The notes under the pieces are model-generated. The model was given only the letters and a program-made list of their open reading frames with translations, was not told where the DNA came from and searched no databases. A stretch of 64,000 nt of DNA from Coriobacteriaceae bacterium (GTDB lineage: Bacteria; Actinomycetota; Coriobacteriia; Coriobacteriales; Coriobacteriaceae), in NCBI GenBank assembly GCA_025757745.1, contig CP107217.1, positions 2,046,001 to 2,110,000 on the forward strand. Direction: 5' to 3'. The number at the start of each line of letters is the position of its first letter. The stretch's first letter is position 1. The position numbers and the translations under genes were made by a program. Of the stretch, positions 1-8,436 are shown piece after piece.

Positions 1-75
1 CTGTCGCAGCTGATCTGCCAGGCGCTCATTGCGCGACAGGATCGGCGACGCGATATCAATCGTTTTCTCGGCCAT
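1..75 (-). CDS. hypB: Hydrogenase maturation GTPase HypB, N-terminus only
   Basis: The first 25 codons of a gene running off the left edge. The peptide (MAEKTIDIASPILSRNERLA...) resembles the N-terminal helix that precedes the GTPase domain in HypB, but no GTPase motif is inside the window, so the call leans on its position directly after hypA. HypB is the GTPase that, with HypA, delivers nickel to the large subunit of NiFe hydrogenases. The start ATG at 73-75 is preceded by GGAGCGCC on the minus strand. It is probably the last visible gene of a tat-hyp operon. Confidence 0.6.
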   Translation of the reverse strand, partial: MAEKTIDIASPILSRNERLADQLRQ

Positions 76-128
76 ACTCGGCGCTCCTTACTTCTACCAT
101 TTATACCCCGTCCCCAGTGGCTGGCGGG

Positions 129-485
129 TTAATCGTCGGGGGTTTCGATTTCGATACTGGCGATGTCGAGTTCGCGGCCGTGCAGCAGGCGCACGTTGGC
201 GCCGCCACATTGAGGGCAGCGGCAATGGAAACGGTCGTGATCGAAGACCTCGCCGCAGTCCAGACACTCGCTTTGTGGATGGACCTCCTCCACGGCAAGC
301 TCGCAGCCGCGCGTGAGCGGGTCCTCGTCGCGAAATGTCTCCCACGCAAAGTCGAGTGCCTCGCGCACGACCTCGGTCATATCCCCGATGCGCAGCGTTA
401 CCAAAACGGCGCGCAAGGCCCCCGCCCCACGCGCCGCGCGAATCACTGTATCGAGTATGCCGTTGACAATGCCAACCTCGTGCAT
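129..485 (-). CDS. hypA: Hydrogenase nickel-insertion protein HypA
   Basis: 118 aa, normal HypA length. It starts with the invariant Met-His-Glu (MHEVGI), whose His2 is the nickel ligand in this family. It carries the zinc-site cysteine pairs C74-x2-C77 and C90-x2-C93. It works with HypB in nickel insertion into the hydrogenase large subunit in the cytoplasm. It starts 6 bp after the tatC stop and is followed by hypB, suggesting one transcript linking Tat export with hydrogenase maturation. That is sensible because Tat exports folded, cofactor-loaded hydrogenases. Confidence 0.92.
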   Translation of the reverse strand: MHEVGIVNGILDTVIRAARGAGALRAVLVTLRIGDMTEVVREALDFAWETFRDEDPLTRGCELAVEEVHPQSECLDCGEVFDHDRFHCRCPQCGGANVRLLHGRELDIASIEIETPDD

Positions 486-491
486 ACCGAT

Positions 492-1286
492 TTACTCCTC
501 GTCGTCCTCTTCGTCGTCCGAAAACAGGTCCAGACGGCTCACAAACAAGCCCTCCTTGCCCTCGCGCGCGGTAATGACCACACGGGCGATGGCAAGCGAA
601 ATCTCGTAGAGCGAGAGCAGGGCACCATACATGAGGCCCAACGTAACGGGCGAGCCGTCGGGCGTAATCACAGCCGAGCCCACAAGCAGGCCAACGTATA
701 CATAACGCCAGGCACCGCGGAAAGCAGCGTAGGACACGATGTGGAAGACGGACAGGTAGAAGATGATGAGCGGCAGCTCAAACGCCACGCCAAAGCCGAT
801 CATAAAGAGCAGCTCCATGTTGACGTAGTTCTCCAGATCGGGCAGCGCCGTAGCAACGGCCGAGGTCTCGCCGATGAGCCACTCAAAGCCCGCGGGAATG
901 ATGATGAAGTAGCAAAAGATGGCGCCCAGGAAGAACAGCACCGTCGAGGCGAGTACCGTGGGCACGACCCACTTGCGTTCGTTGGGGCGAAGCGCCGGCA
1001 GGAAAAACGCCAGAATCTGCCAGATGATCATGGGCGTGCACATGACAACGGCCATCTTGATGGCCAACGAGAAGCGCAAGCCAAAGCCGCCGAGCGTGGT
1101 GGTGATGTAAAACTTACCGTCCGGCACAAAGGAGCGAATGGGGTCTTCCAGAATGTCGAGCACCACAGGCGTGGCGAAATACAGCACGATGGCGGCGGCA
1201 AACACCGACACGACCACGATGGTCAGGCGGCGACGGAGCTCTCCCAGGTGATCAAAGAGCGGCATACGCGCAGGTCCGATAGGCAT
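492..1286 (-). CDS. tatC: Sec-independent translocase TatC
   Basis: 264 aa polytopic membrane protein. The N-terminus reads MPLFDHLGELRRRL, the TatC signature with the conserved Glu that contacts the twin-arginine signal, and about six hydrophobic segments follow. TatC is the receptor subunit of the Tat translocon, which exports folded proteins. Its start codon shares one base with the stop of the upstream tatA-like gene (TAATG), so the two are translationally coupled. The C-terminus ends in an acidic DDEEDDEE tail. Confidence 0.95.
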   Translation of the reverse strand: MPIGPARMPLFDHLGELRRRLTIVVVSVFAAAIVLYFATPVVLDILEDPIRSFVPDGKFYITTTLGGFGLRFSLAIKMAVVMCTPMIIWQILAFFLPALRPNERKWVVPTVLASTVLFFLGAIFCYFIIIPAGFEWLIGETSAVATALPDLENYVNMELLFMIGFGVAFELPLIIFYLSVFHIVSYAAFRGAWRYVYVGLLVGSAVITPDGSPVTLGLMYGALLSLYEISLAIARVVITAREGKEGLFVSRLDLFSDDEEDDEE

Positions 1287-1855
1287 TACTCATCGCCTCC
1301 CTTCGGGGCGTCGGCGGCAACGGTGTCGTCCTCGGCCTCGAGCTCGCGAGCGAGCTGGTCGACGACGGCCTTGCGCTTGCGGGGACGACGGGCGTAGAGA
1401 TCGGCCGTCGTGGGCTCTGCCGGCTCGGGCCCGGGCTCCGGCTCTGCAGCAGGTTCGGGCTCGGCGGCAGCAGGCTCGGCCTTGGCGGGCTCGGCACCCT
1501 CGGCCTCAGGCTCCTCGGTGGTACCCTCGCTTGCGGCCTTCTCGGCGGCAAGGCGGGCACGGCGCTCGGCAAAGGTCTCCTTCTTTGCGGGCGCAGCCGT
1601 CTCGACGGCATCCTCGTCCGCATCGGAATCATCATCGACGGCAGCCTTCTTGGGCTTGACCGGGGCCGACGCGGCCTCGCTTACCGGGTCGATGATCTCG
1701 GACTGAACAACGGCCGTCATCTTTTCCTGCGTCTCGCGGAACTGACGGATGGCACGGCCGATCGTACGGCCCATCTGCGGGAGCTTATCCGGGCCAAACA
1801 GCAAAAAGCCGAAGACCACGATGATCGCGAGCTCACCCTCTCCAATACCAAACAC
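1286..1855 (-). CDS. tatA: Tat translocase TatA/TatB-type subunit
   Basis: About 189 aa from a GTG start at 1855, chosen because GGAGG lies 5 nt upstream on the minus strand; an in-frame ATG at 1900 would add an implausible hydrophilic leader. Residues about 5-20 form the single membrane helix (ELAIIVVFGFLLFG). The amphipathic helix PDKLPQMGRTIGRAIRQF follows, then a long Ala/Pro/Glu-rich tail. TatA forms the pore and TatB the receptor partner of TatC; the long tail resembles TatB and only one such gene is visible, so either role is possible. Confidence 0.9.
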   Translation of the reverse strand: MFGIGEGELAIIVVFGFLLFGPDKLPQMGRTIGRAIRQFRETQEKMTAVVQSEIIDPVSEAASAPVKPKKAAVDDDSDADEDAVETAAPAKKETFAERRARLAAEKAASEGTTEEPEAEGAEPAKAEPAAAEPEPAAEPEPGPEPAEPTTADLYARRPRKRKAVVDQLARELEAEDDTVAADAPKGGDE

Positions 1856-1930
1856 ACATACCTCCAAGGCTCGATGTGAGTCGAGCCCGCACCGCGCCAT
1901 TCGGCCGGAACTCGTCTATTCATTCGGTCA

Positions 1931-1936
1931 AGTATA
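1931..1936 (-). promoter_or_regulatory. -10 element upstream of tatA
   Basis: TATACT on the minus strand, 75 bp upstream of the tatA GTG. No good -35 is visible. The same hexamer precedes the aminotransferase and pcrA genes in this window. Confidence 0.4.
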
Positions 1937-1964
1937 GCGCCCGGACGCCAAAACGTCCGAGCGC
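1937..1964 (-). terminator. Hairpin between STAS gene and tat promoter
   Basis: GCGC-C-CGGACG and CGTCCG-A-GCGC pair around a six-base loop, giving about 11 bp with one mismatch. It lies 45 bp past the STAS stop and immediately upstream of the tat -10 box. There is no U-run, so termination is possible but not clear. Confidence 0.4.
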
Positions 1965-2008
1965 ATCACAAACATATGCCAAACGGCACGCCCTTTTGGG
2001 GACAAAGA

Positions 2009-2323
2009 TTATGCAGCGGTGATCGAAATCTCCTGGTCGACACCCAACAGCTGAACCACGCGCATCACCTGGGGCTGCACATTGGTGCAGCTAAAGCGCT
2101 TGCCGTGGTCGACCGCGTGGTGCGCGGCGCCCACGAGCACGCCAATGCCCGTCGAATCGATGTAGCTCACCTGGGCAAAATCGAGCTCAACGGCCTCAGT
2201 GGGCTGCTCGAGCGCCAGGTCGATAACATTGCGCAGGCTATCGGCGTTAGAGATATCGATCTCGCCGGTTACCTTAATGGTGTAGATCTCCGGCGTGGGG
2301 TTGGTGGAAATACCCAAATCCAT
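2009..2323 (-). CDS. STAS-domain anti-anti-sigma factor (SpoIIAA/RsbV-like)
   Basis: 104 aa, a single STAS domain. The phosphorylation loop reads YIDSTGIGVL, with Ser57 as the expected regulatory phosphoserine. Proteins of this family, when unphosphorylated, bind an anti-sigma kinase and release a sigma factor. No partner kinase or sigma gene lies in the window, so the target is unknown. AAGGAG-like sequence precedes the ATG. It is a separate unit upstream of the tat genes. Confidence 0.85.
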   Translation of the reverse strand: MDLGISTNPTPEIYTIKVTGEIDISNADSLRNVIDLALEQPTEAVELDFAQVSYIDSTGIGVLVGAAHHAVDHGKRFSCTNVQPQVMRVVQLLGVDQEISITAA

Positions 2324-2389
2324 GTATACGCTCCTTTACGTATCGAAAGTGCGGATAGTACTAGGCGCGGACTTGCGGGGCCCTACGCG

Positions 2390-3694
2390 TTAGGCGCGCT
2401 CGGCACGCGCAAGCTCGGCAGCGACAAGCTTAACGGCCAGCACCAGCACATCGAGCGCGGCCTCCAGGTCCTCGACCGTGGGATAGCTCGGCGCGATGCG
2501 GATGTTGGTGTCGCGCGGGTCCTTGCCATAAGGCCAGGTGGCACCAGCCGGCGTGAGCTTGACGCCCAAGTCGGCGCAAAGCGCGGCGACCTTCTGGGCC
2601 GAGCCCTCGGGACCATCGAAGCTTACAAAGTAGCCGCCGCGGGGGTGCGTCCAGGTGGCACAGCCCGTATCGCCCAGGCCCTCGGTGAGCTTGCGCTCAA
2701 CGGCCTCAAAGCGCGGACGCAGGAACTCGGCATGCTTTTTCATGTGCTCCTTGACCGCCTCGATGGTGGGAAGGAAACGCACGTGACGCAGCTGGTTGAG
2801 CTTGTCGGCGCTGATGAGGCCGGCCTTCAGGCGCTTGGAGAACTCCGCGATAACCGCGGGGCTCGCACCGATAAAGCCGATGCCGGCGCCCGGGAAGGTG
2901 ATCTTGGACGTCGAGGCAAAGGCCACCACGCGGTCCTCGGTGCCCGCCGCGCGAGCGAGGTCAAAGATGTTTGCGAGCTCGTCGGTCTCGTCGTACAGGT
3001 CGTGCACGCAGTAGGCGTTGTCCCAGAAGATGCTGAAATCGGGCGCGGCCGTGGGCATCTCGACCAGGCGACGCACGGTGTCCTCGCTAAAGGTGATGCC
3101 CGTGGGGTTGGAATACTTGGGCACGCACCAGATGCCCTTGATGGAGTCGTCGGCGGCAACCAGACGCTCGACCTCGTCCATGTCGGGGCCGTTGTCGGTC
3201 ATCGCGACGGGGACATTCTCGATACCCAGGTCGGCGGTGATGCCAAAGTGACGGTCGTAGCCGGGAACAGGGCACAGGAACTTGACTTTCTTGCCGTCGT
3301 GCGCGGCCTCGTAAGCCTCCCAGGGCTCGCTGCCGCACGAACCGCAGCGCCAAAACATGCCGGCGATATCGTGCTCGATCAGAAGGCTCGACGAACCCAG
3401 TACGAGCGTCTGCTCGGCAGGGCAACCCAGGAACTCCCCCGCCAGCTTGCGCGCAGAGGGAATGCCCTCAAAGCAACCGTAGTTTGAGCAGTCGACGTTG
3501 CCGTCGTGCAGATCGGCATCGGCATTGAGGATATCGAGCATGGGTCGAGAGATGTCCACCTGGGAGGGCGACGGCTTGCCGCGGGCCATGTCGAGCGCCA
3601 GGCCCTTGGCCTTGACCTCGGCGACCTCGGCTTTGAGCGCCTCGATGGCGGCATCGAGTTCGGTGGTTTCCATCTTCTGGTAGATCGTCTGCAT
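2390..3694 (-). CDS. Class I aminotransferase, aspartate aminotransferase subgroup
   Basis: 434 aa PLP enzyme. SNPTG (195-199) and STSKITFPGAGIGF with PLP Lys264 are visible, together with a C-terminal NIRIAPSYP segment carrying the substrate-carboxylate Arg. Length and overall layout match the divergent, roughly 430-aa aspartate aminotransferase family (Pfam 'aspartate amino-transferase', MocR-related fold), so aspartate/2-oxoglutarate transamination is the best guess. Substrate is inferred only. ATG 3694 has AAAGGT upstream; an alternative ATG lies seven codons downstream. Confidence 0.85.
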   Translation of the reverse strand: MQTIYQKMETTELDAAIEALKAEVAEVKAKGLALDMARGKPSPSQVDISRPMLDILNADADLHDGNVDCSNYGCFEGIPSARKLAGEFLGCPAEQTLVLGSSSLLIEHDIAGMFWRCGSCGSEPWEAYEAAHDGKKVKFLCPVPGYDRHFGITADLGIENVPVAMTDNGPDMDEVERLVAADDSIKGIWCVPKYSNPTGITFSEDTVRRLVEMPTAAPDFSIFWDNAYCVHDLYDETDELANIFDLARAAGTEDRVVAFASTSKITFPGAGIGFIGASPAVIAEFSKRLKAGLISADKLNQLRHVRFLPTIEAVKEHMKKHAEFLRPRFEAVERKLTEGLGDTGCATWTHPRGGYFVSFDGPEGSAQKVAALCADLGVKLTPAGATWPYGKDPRDTNIRIAPSYPTVEDLEAALDVLVLAVKLVAAELARAERA

Positions 3695-3735
3695 GGGTGC
3701 GACCTTTCGCGAAGCGGGACGTTGCAGTTCGTCTA

Positions 3736-3741
3736 AGTATA
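3736..3741 (-). promoter_or_regulatory. -10 element of the aminotransferase gene
   Basis: TATACT on the minus strand, about 42 bp upstream of the start codon. The -35 region is GC-rich and not recognisable. Confidence 0.4.
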
Positions 3742-3843
3742 GACCGCCACCGCCGCAACGGCATGAAGCCGTGATAGATTAAGTTCATCGCAATGATTTA
3801 CGAATCGCCGCGCATGCCGGCGTGGGGCGCCCAAGGAGGCACT

Positions 3844-4098
3844 ATGGAGTACGGATCGTTTCAGGCCGAGGAATTCGGCGACCTGCAGCGCCTGGTCGAC
3901 GGACTGTTTTACGACCGCCACGCCATCGACCGCCTGGATCTGATCGTACAAGCCGAAATCTTGGACCTGGCGCCCGATCTCATGGAAATCGTCAACCTGC
4001 TACCGCCCGGCTATTACGACCGCCAGTCACTTTGCGACCAGCTCAACTCCGCCTTGGCCGCCCACGGCTGGGGCGCCGTCTACGGAACGGTGGAATAA
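3844..4098 (+). CDS. Small conserved-looking protein of unknown function
   Basis: 84 aa, acidic and soluble; no family recognised. The start at 3844 is chosen because AAGGAGG (3833-3839) stands 4 nt upstream; the longer in-frame start at 3793 has no ribosome site. The sequence is rich in Leu/Asp amphipathic helix (LIVQAEILDLAPDLMEIVNLL) and ends LNSALAAHGWGAVYGTVE. It is monocistronic, divergent from the aminotransferase gene and followed by a terminator. Confidence 0.7.
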   Translation: MEYGSFQAEEFGDLQRLVDGLFYDRHAIDRLDLIVQAEILDLAPDLMEIVNLLPPGYYDRQSLCDQLNSALAAHGWGAVYGTVE

Positions 4099-4100
4099 AC

Positions 4101-4130
4101 CTAGTCATTTAAGAACGTCCCCATTGACTA
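4101..4130. repeat. REP-like palindromic unit, type A
   Basis: TAGTCATTTAAGAACGTCCC followed by CATTGACTA. The ends are inverted copies (AGTCA/TGACT), giving a small stem-loop. Two further copies lie at 27592-27658. Confidence 0.6.
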
Positions 4131-4167
4131 AAACGCCGCTTGTGATGGTGTCCACAGGCGGCGTTTT
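4130..4167. terminator. Bidirectional terminator
   Basis: AAAACGCCGC and GCGGCGTTTT form a 10-bp stem flanked by A/T on both sides. It serves the small gene ending at 4098 (+) and nhaA ending at 4185 (-). Confidence 0.85.
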
Positions 4168-4184
4168 CAAACTTGTATATGCTT

Positions 4185-5543
4185 TTACTTGTCTTTGGGC
4201 GCGGGGTGTTTGCAGACCACACTCATGTAGATCATACCGAGCACGGCAGCGGTGACCGAACCGGCAAGGATGGCGGCCTTGGCGGCCAGGACCTCAAACT
4301 GGGCCGTCGGGAAGGCAAGGCCGCTGATGAGGATCGACATGGTGAAGCCGATGCCGCCCAGAATGCCCACACCGGCAATCATGTGCCAGTTAACGTTATG
4401 CGGCAGCTCGCAGACCCTAAACTTAACCAGGGCAAACGTCATGCCAAAGATACCAATCGGCTTGCCCAGCAGCATGCCAAAGTACACGCCGAGCGTCACC
4501 GGATCGGTGAGCAGCGTGCTCATGTCCACGCCCACTAGGCGAACCTGTGCGTTCACGAACGCAAAGATCGGCAGAATCACAAAGTTGACCGGCGTGGAGA
4601 TCAGACGCTCCATGCGGATGAGCGGCGGGGTCACGCGGTGCATGACGCGCTCGACCCTGGTGGTCGAGACGGTAAAGTCATGCTGGCCCAGGATGTGTGC
4701 CTCGTCGTCGTAGCGGTCATCAAGCAGCGGCAGGCACTCGCCCAACCAATCGGTGAGGCTATCGAGCTTGACGCCGCACTTGGCCGGGATGGTAAAGGCC
4801 AAGATGACGCCGGCGAGCGTGGCATGTACGCCGCTCTTGAACATGCAGAACCACAACAGCAGACCCAGTACCGAATACGGGGCAAGGCGGTAATGCTGCG
4901 TCTTGTTGAGCCACACGAGCGCGCAGGTCACAAGCGCAGCGGCGCCCAACCAAAACGGATTGGGGCTCTGACCGTAGAAGATGGCGATGGCGGCGATGGA
5001 GATAAGGTCGTCGGCGATGGCGAGCGTCGAGAAGAACACGCGCACGCCGTTGGGCACGCGGTTGCCCAAAAGCGACAGCACGCCCAGCGCAAAGGCAATA
5101 TCGGTTGCCATGGGGATGGCCCAACCGTTGCGGGCGCCGGCATGGTTAAAGATCAGGTAGATGCAGGCGGGAACGACGACGCCGCCCACGGCCGCCAGCA
5201 TGGGAAGCATGGCCTGACGCGGATTCTTGAGCTCGCCGACCGTCATCTCGTACTTAAGCTCAATGCCCACCAACAAAAAGAAAATCGCCATGAGGAAGTC
5301 GTTGACGAAAAGTTCAACGGTAAGACCGGCCGTAAGGTTGCCCAGACCCACATACAGCGGGGTCTCCAAAAAGTGATGGATGGCCTCGTAGGCATCGGTA
5401 TTGGCGCAAATGACGGCGGCGATGGCGGCGATGACCATAACCGCGGCGGAAATCGTGCCGTTCTCGGCGATGCGCTCCCAAATGTCGTGACGTTCAAAGC
5501 GCTTGCGCTCACGGACGTTGAACAGCTGCTCGGTTGCTGCCAT
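4185..5543 (-). CDS. nhaA: Na+/H+ antiporter NhaA
   Basis: 452 aa membrane protein with about 12 hydrophobic segments, somewhat longer than the roughly 390 aa E. coli protein. The family's ion-binding region is visible as MATDIAFALGVLSLLG, with the conserved Asp pair region of transmembrane segment V, and IADDLISIAAIAIFY. It exports sodium in exchange for protons and supports pH and salt homeostasis. The extra length lies mainly in a hydrophilic central loop (about residues 255-300: KCGVKLDSL...DEAHILGQHDF). GGAGCC precedes the ATG. Monocistronic. Confidence 0.94.
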   Translation of the reverse strand: MAATEQLFNVRERKRFERHDIWERIAENGTISAAVMVIAAIAAVICANTDAYEAIHHFLETPLYVGLGNLTAGLTVELFVNDFLMAIFFLLVGIELKYEMTVGELKNPRQAMLPMLAAVGGVVVPACIYLIFNHAGARNGWAIPMATDIAFALGVLSLLGNRVPNGVRVFFSTLAIADDLISIAAIAIFYGQSPNPFWLGAAALVTCALVWLNKTQHYRLAPYSVLGLLLWFCMFKSGVHATLAGVILAFTIPAKCGVKLDSLTDWLGECLPLLDDRYDDEAHILGQHDFTVSTTRVERVMHRVTPPLIRMERLISTPVNFVILPIFAFVNAQVRLVGVDMSTLLTDPVTLGVYFGMLLGKPIGIFGMTFALVKFRVCELPHNVNWHMIAGVGILGGIGFTMSILISGLAFPTAQFEVLAAKAAILAGSVTAAVLGMIYMSVVCKHPAPKDK

Positions 5544-5750
5544 GGGCGGCTCCTTTCACGGGAAAGCTCCCGTCTTAAAAAAGCACGGCCCGCCCAAGTG
5601 GCGGCGCCGCGCTCTAACGTATTACGCTTGCATCTAGCCTACCCTGCACGACAAGCACGCAGGCGTGGCCGAAAAGCGGAACCACAGGTTGAACATTATT
5701 TGCTCAACGGCACGGGCACGCCTGTCCAAGAGACGACGCGGCGCATGCAC

Positions 5751-5790
5751 AAAAAACGACCGGAGCGCGGGGCGTCCGCGATCCGGTCGT
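5751..5790 (-). terminator. Rho-independent terminator of ppaC
   Basis: On the minus strand TCCGGTCGT... : a 9-bp stem (ACGACCGGA / TCCGGTCGT) followed by six T, 20 bp beyond the ppaC stop. Confidence 0.85.
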
Positions 5791-5809
5791 GGCGTTTGGT
5801 CAACTAAAC

Positions 5810-6733
5810 CTAGCAGGCGGCCATGATGGGGGCAGCGACCTGCTTCTTACGGGAGAGGACGCCCGGCATCCAGACGCCGTCGTGCTCGTCGGCAATGCCC
5901 AGGCCCTTCTGAGCAGCCTCGGTCTCGCCCTCGAGCAGGACCTGCGAGCCCTCCTCCATGATGTCGGTGATGCACAGGACAATGCCGTCGGCACCCTTCT
6001 CGGCGGCGTAGGCGCGCATGGCCTCGCGGATCTCGTCAATCATGCCAAGCGCACGGCTCTTGTCGACGGTCTCGTACTGGCCGATGAGCAGCTTCTTGCC
6101 GGCGGGCTCGAACATCTTGATGTCGTTGCCGACCATCTCGGCAGCGGTGAAGGAGCCGGACGGGCGGGTAAGGAAGACCTCCATGCCAAACTTGACCGGG
6201 TCGACGCCCACCTGCTCGCCGAGCTTGGCGGCGACGGCGCGGTCGACATCGGTGGTGGTGGGGCTCTTGAGCATGAGCGTGTCGGTCATCATGGCCGAAA
6301 GCAGCAGCTTGGCCTGGACGTCGGAAAGCTCAACGCCGAGCACGCCGGCGAGCTTGGTGACGATGGTGCAGCTGGAGCCCCAGGGCAGGCAGATGTAGTG
6401 CAGCGGGCCGGCGGTCTCGAAGTCGCCGATGCGGTGATGGTCGACAACACCAAAGACCGTGGCGTCCTTAAGGCCGGCGACGGACTGGGCGGACTCGTTG
6501 TGGTCGGTGAGGACGACGAGCTGACCGGCCTCGACGGACTCGATCACGCGGGGCTCGGCAATGCCGGCATCGGCGAGCAGCTTGGCGGACTCGGCCGGAA
6601 GCTGGCCCAGAGCGCAAGCCTCGTAGGTGTTGCCGGCATACTCAACCTGGTTAAGCAGCTGGGACAGGACGACGGCGCTCATGATGGCGTCGTTATCGGG
6701 GTTCTGGTGACCAAAGACAAGAACGTTTGCCAT
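5810..6733 (-). CDS. ppaC: Manganese-dependent inorganic pyrophosphatase (family II)
   Basis: 307 aa, DHH-family phosphoesterase. Metal-site motifs are HQNPDND (9-15), TDHN (76-79) and DHH (98-100). The C-terminal substrate-binding SRKKQV (294-299) is also present. It hydrolyses pyrophosphate to phosphate and pulls biosynthetic reactions forward. No CBS or DRTGG insert is present, so this is the short, unregulated form. GGAGGATATCC precedes the ATG. Confidence 0.96.
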   Translation of the reverse strand: MANVLVFGHQNPDNDAIMSAVVLSQLLNQVEYAGNTYEACALGQLPAESAKLLADAGIAEPRVIESVEAGQLVVLTDHNESAQSVAGLKDATVFGVVDHHRIGDFETAGPLHYICLPWGSSCTIVTKLAGVLGVELSDVQAKLLLSAMMTDTLMLKSPTTTDVDRAVAAKLGEQVGVDPVKFGMEVFLTRPSGSFTAAEMVGNDIKMFEPAGKKLLIGQYETVDKSRALGMIDEIREAMRAYAAEKGADGIVLCITDIMEEGSQVLLEGETEAAQKGLGIADEHDGVWMPGVLSRKKQVAAPIMAAC

Positions 6734-6856
6734 GGATATCCTCCACTTGATATGTGTACTTGGACGTAGCTATGGTAGCACGCCGATGCCGAGCCTTCGC
6801 AGACGGAAGGGCCACGGCATATTTTGTGGCAGGTATGGGGGCCAAGGCTGTCCCTT

Positions 6857-6890
6857 TTGCACCATGTTGGTGCAAAGTAACCTGACCCCC
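6857..6890. repeat. REP-like unit, type C
   Basis: TTGCACCA-TGT-TGGTGCAA is a perfect 8-bp stem, followed by AGTAACCTGACCCCC. The non-palindromic half recurs inverted at 17124-17146 with one mismatch. It lies between ppaC and the ROK kinase gene. Confidence 0.6.
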
Positions 6891-6899
6891 TTGCACCAG

Positions 6900-7853
6900 C
6901 TATTTACCGGCGGCGCGCAGGGCTACGTAGGCGGCACCGATGATGCCGGCGTCGTTTCCGAGCGAAGCGACCTTAATGGGCGTCTCGCGCGAGGCGGAAA
7001 GCGCGTAGCGCTGGAAGTGCTCGCGAACCTTATCGAGGTAGACATCGGCCGAAGCGGACGCGCCGCCACCGATCAGGAACATCTCGGGGTCGACCACGTT
7101 GGCGATAAGCGCCAGGGCGCGGCCAAGGTAGTCAGCCATGGTATCAGCAGCTGCCAGCGCGAGCTTGTCGCCCTCGCGGCAGGCCTGGAACACGTCCTTG
7201 GAATCGGAGGGGCCGGTGAGCTCGATGGGCTCGACGCCCGCCTTCTTGCACTCGGCCAGGTAATTGCTCACCACGCCGGTGGCGCTGGAATACTGCTCCA
7301 GGTGGCCATGGCCGCCACAGCCGCAGGTGCGCTCCTCGGCCGGGTTCAGGCACATGTGGCCAATCTCGCCGCCGGCACCCACAACGCCCGATACCACGTC
7401 GCCGTTAACGATAACGCCGCCGCCCACGCCGGTACCGATGGTGACCATCACCACGTTCTGCACGCCCTTGGCAGAACCGAGCCAGGCCTCGCCCATGGCG
7501 GCGGCGTTGGCATCGTTCTCATACTTAACGACCGCATCAGGGCAGTGCTCCTGGATGGCGATCTTGAGCTCGGGCAGGTTAATGGCAATGTTGGCCTTGA
7601 CCTTGGCATCGCCCGACGCCGGGATGGGGCACGGAACGGCCAGGCCAATGCCTGCCACAAAGGCGCGCGGAATCTGCGCCTTAGCGACCACCTGGTCGAT
7701 AGCCTCGGTCACCGCGGCAAAGCCCGCAGCGTCAACGATGGGAGGCGTGGGCACGCTGGCCTTGGCCAGCAGATTGCCGTCCTCATCGAACAGGCCCTCC
7801 TTAACCGAAGTGCCGCCGACGTCGATGCCGATGTAGTACTGCTTGGGTTCCAT
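6900..7853 (-). CDS. ROK-family sugar kinase, probable glucokinase
   Basis: 317 aa. The phosphate-1 motif is IGIDVGGTSVKEG near the N-terminus and the ROK zinc-binding motif is CGCGGHGHLE. GTGVGGGVI and the invariant GEIGHM are present. ROK kinases phosphorylate glucose or a related sugar with ATP. The ATG at 7853 follows AAAGGTGG; upstream in-frame codons to 7919 overlap a dispersed repeat and were rejected. Its position after the beta-glucoside PTS operon, from which a terminator separates it, fits phosphorylation of glucose released by the GH1 enzyme. Substrate is inferred. Confidence 0.88.
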   Translation of the reverse strand: MEPKQYYIGIDVGGTSVKEGLFDEDGNLLAKASVPTPPIVDAAGFAAVTEAIDQVVAKAQIPRAFVAGIGLAVPCPIPASGDAKVKANIAINLPELKIAIQEHCPDAVVKYENDANAAAMGEAWLGSAKGVQNVVMVTIGTGVGGGVIVNGDVVSGVVGAGGEIGHMCLNPAEERTCGCGGHGHLEQYSSATGVVSNYLAECKKAGVEPIELTGPSDSKDVFQACREGDKLALAAADTMADYLGRALALIANVVDPEMFLIGGGASASADVYLDKVREHFQRYALSASRETPIKVASLGNDAGIIGAAYVALRAAGK

Positions 7854-7919
7854 GGGGGCCCACCTTTCTCGTTTAAACATTGCCTGTATGGTACCGCTCC
7901 CAAAGCAAAAACCTACCAA

Positions 7920-7945
7920 AAAGGGACAGGTTTGTTTTGGCAGGT
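7920..7945. repeat. REP-like unit, type D, single arm
   Basis: AAGGGACAGGTTTGTTTTGG followed by CAGGTT, upstream of the ROK kinase gene. It matches both arms of the inverted repeat at 11801-11886. Confidence 0.55.
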
Positions 7946-8003
7946 TTTATCTGGGAAAACGCGCGGCACCAGCCAACAGGTCGCGTAAGCCTTCGCCAAA
8001 AAC

Positions 8004-8035
8004 AAAAAGCGCCGAGAGGCGGAGGCTCCCGGCGC
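8004..8035 (-). terminator. Terminator of the beta-glucoside PTS operon
   Basis: On the minus strand, GCGCCG pairs with CGGCGC around a GC-rich loop and is followed by CTTTTTG. It lies 60 bp beyond the IIA stop. Confidence 0.75.
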
Positions 8036-8094
8036 CCGTGAAAGGGACTGTATTGTCTGTTGGACTGCACGGTCCGTCGCGGCGATAACGCCGG

Positions 8095-8427
8095 CTAGGC
8101 CTTCAGTGCCTGCAGCCGCTTGTGGACCTCGATGAGCTCCGTCGCCATGACGCGCATGGTCTCGGTGCCTGCCATCTGGTCCTCGGCATGCAGCAGAATC
8201 AGCGGGGCCTCGCCGTTACGCTCGCCGTTGGCCTCCTTCTTCAGAAGCCCCATGTGAACATCGTGGCCACCGTTATAGGCCTCGTCGCCCTGCTTGATAA
8301 GCTCCTCGGCGGCGTCAAAATCGCCCTCCTTGGCCTTTTGCACGGCATTGATGTACATGCTCTTGGCGGTACCGACGTAGCTGATGATCTCGAAGCAGGT
8401 CATCTGCAGTTCGTTCATATCCTCCAT
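8095..8427 (-). CDS. PTS lactose/cellobiose-type enzyme IIA
   Basis: 110 aa three-helix EIIA of the Lac family. The phosphorylated histidine is His80 in LILLHAEDQM. It takes phosphate from HPr and passes it to the IIB cysteine. ATG 8427 is preferred over an in-frame GTG at 8436 because AGGTG sits 6 nt before it; the IIB stop lies just upstream, so translation is probably coupled. Together with IIB, IIC and the GH1 enzyme it forms a beta-glucoside (cellobiose or chitobiose type) uptake operon. Confidence 0.93.
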   Translation of the reverse strand: MEDMNELQMTCFEIISYVGTAKSMYINAVQKAKEGDFDAAEELIKQGDEAYNGGHDVHMGLLKKEANGERNGEAPLILLHAEDQMAGTETMRVMATELIEVHKRLQALKA

Positions 8428-8436
8428 GCGGAGCAC

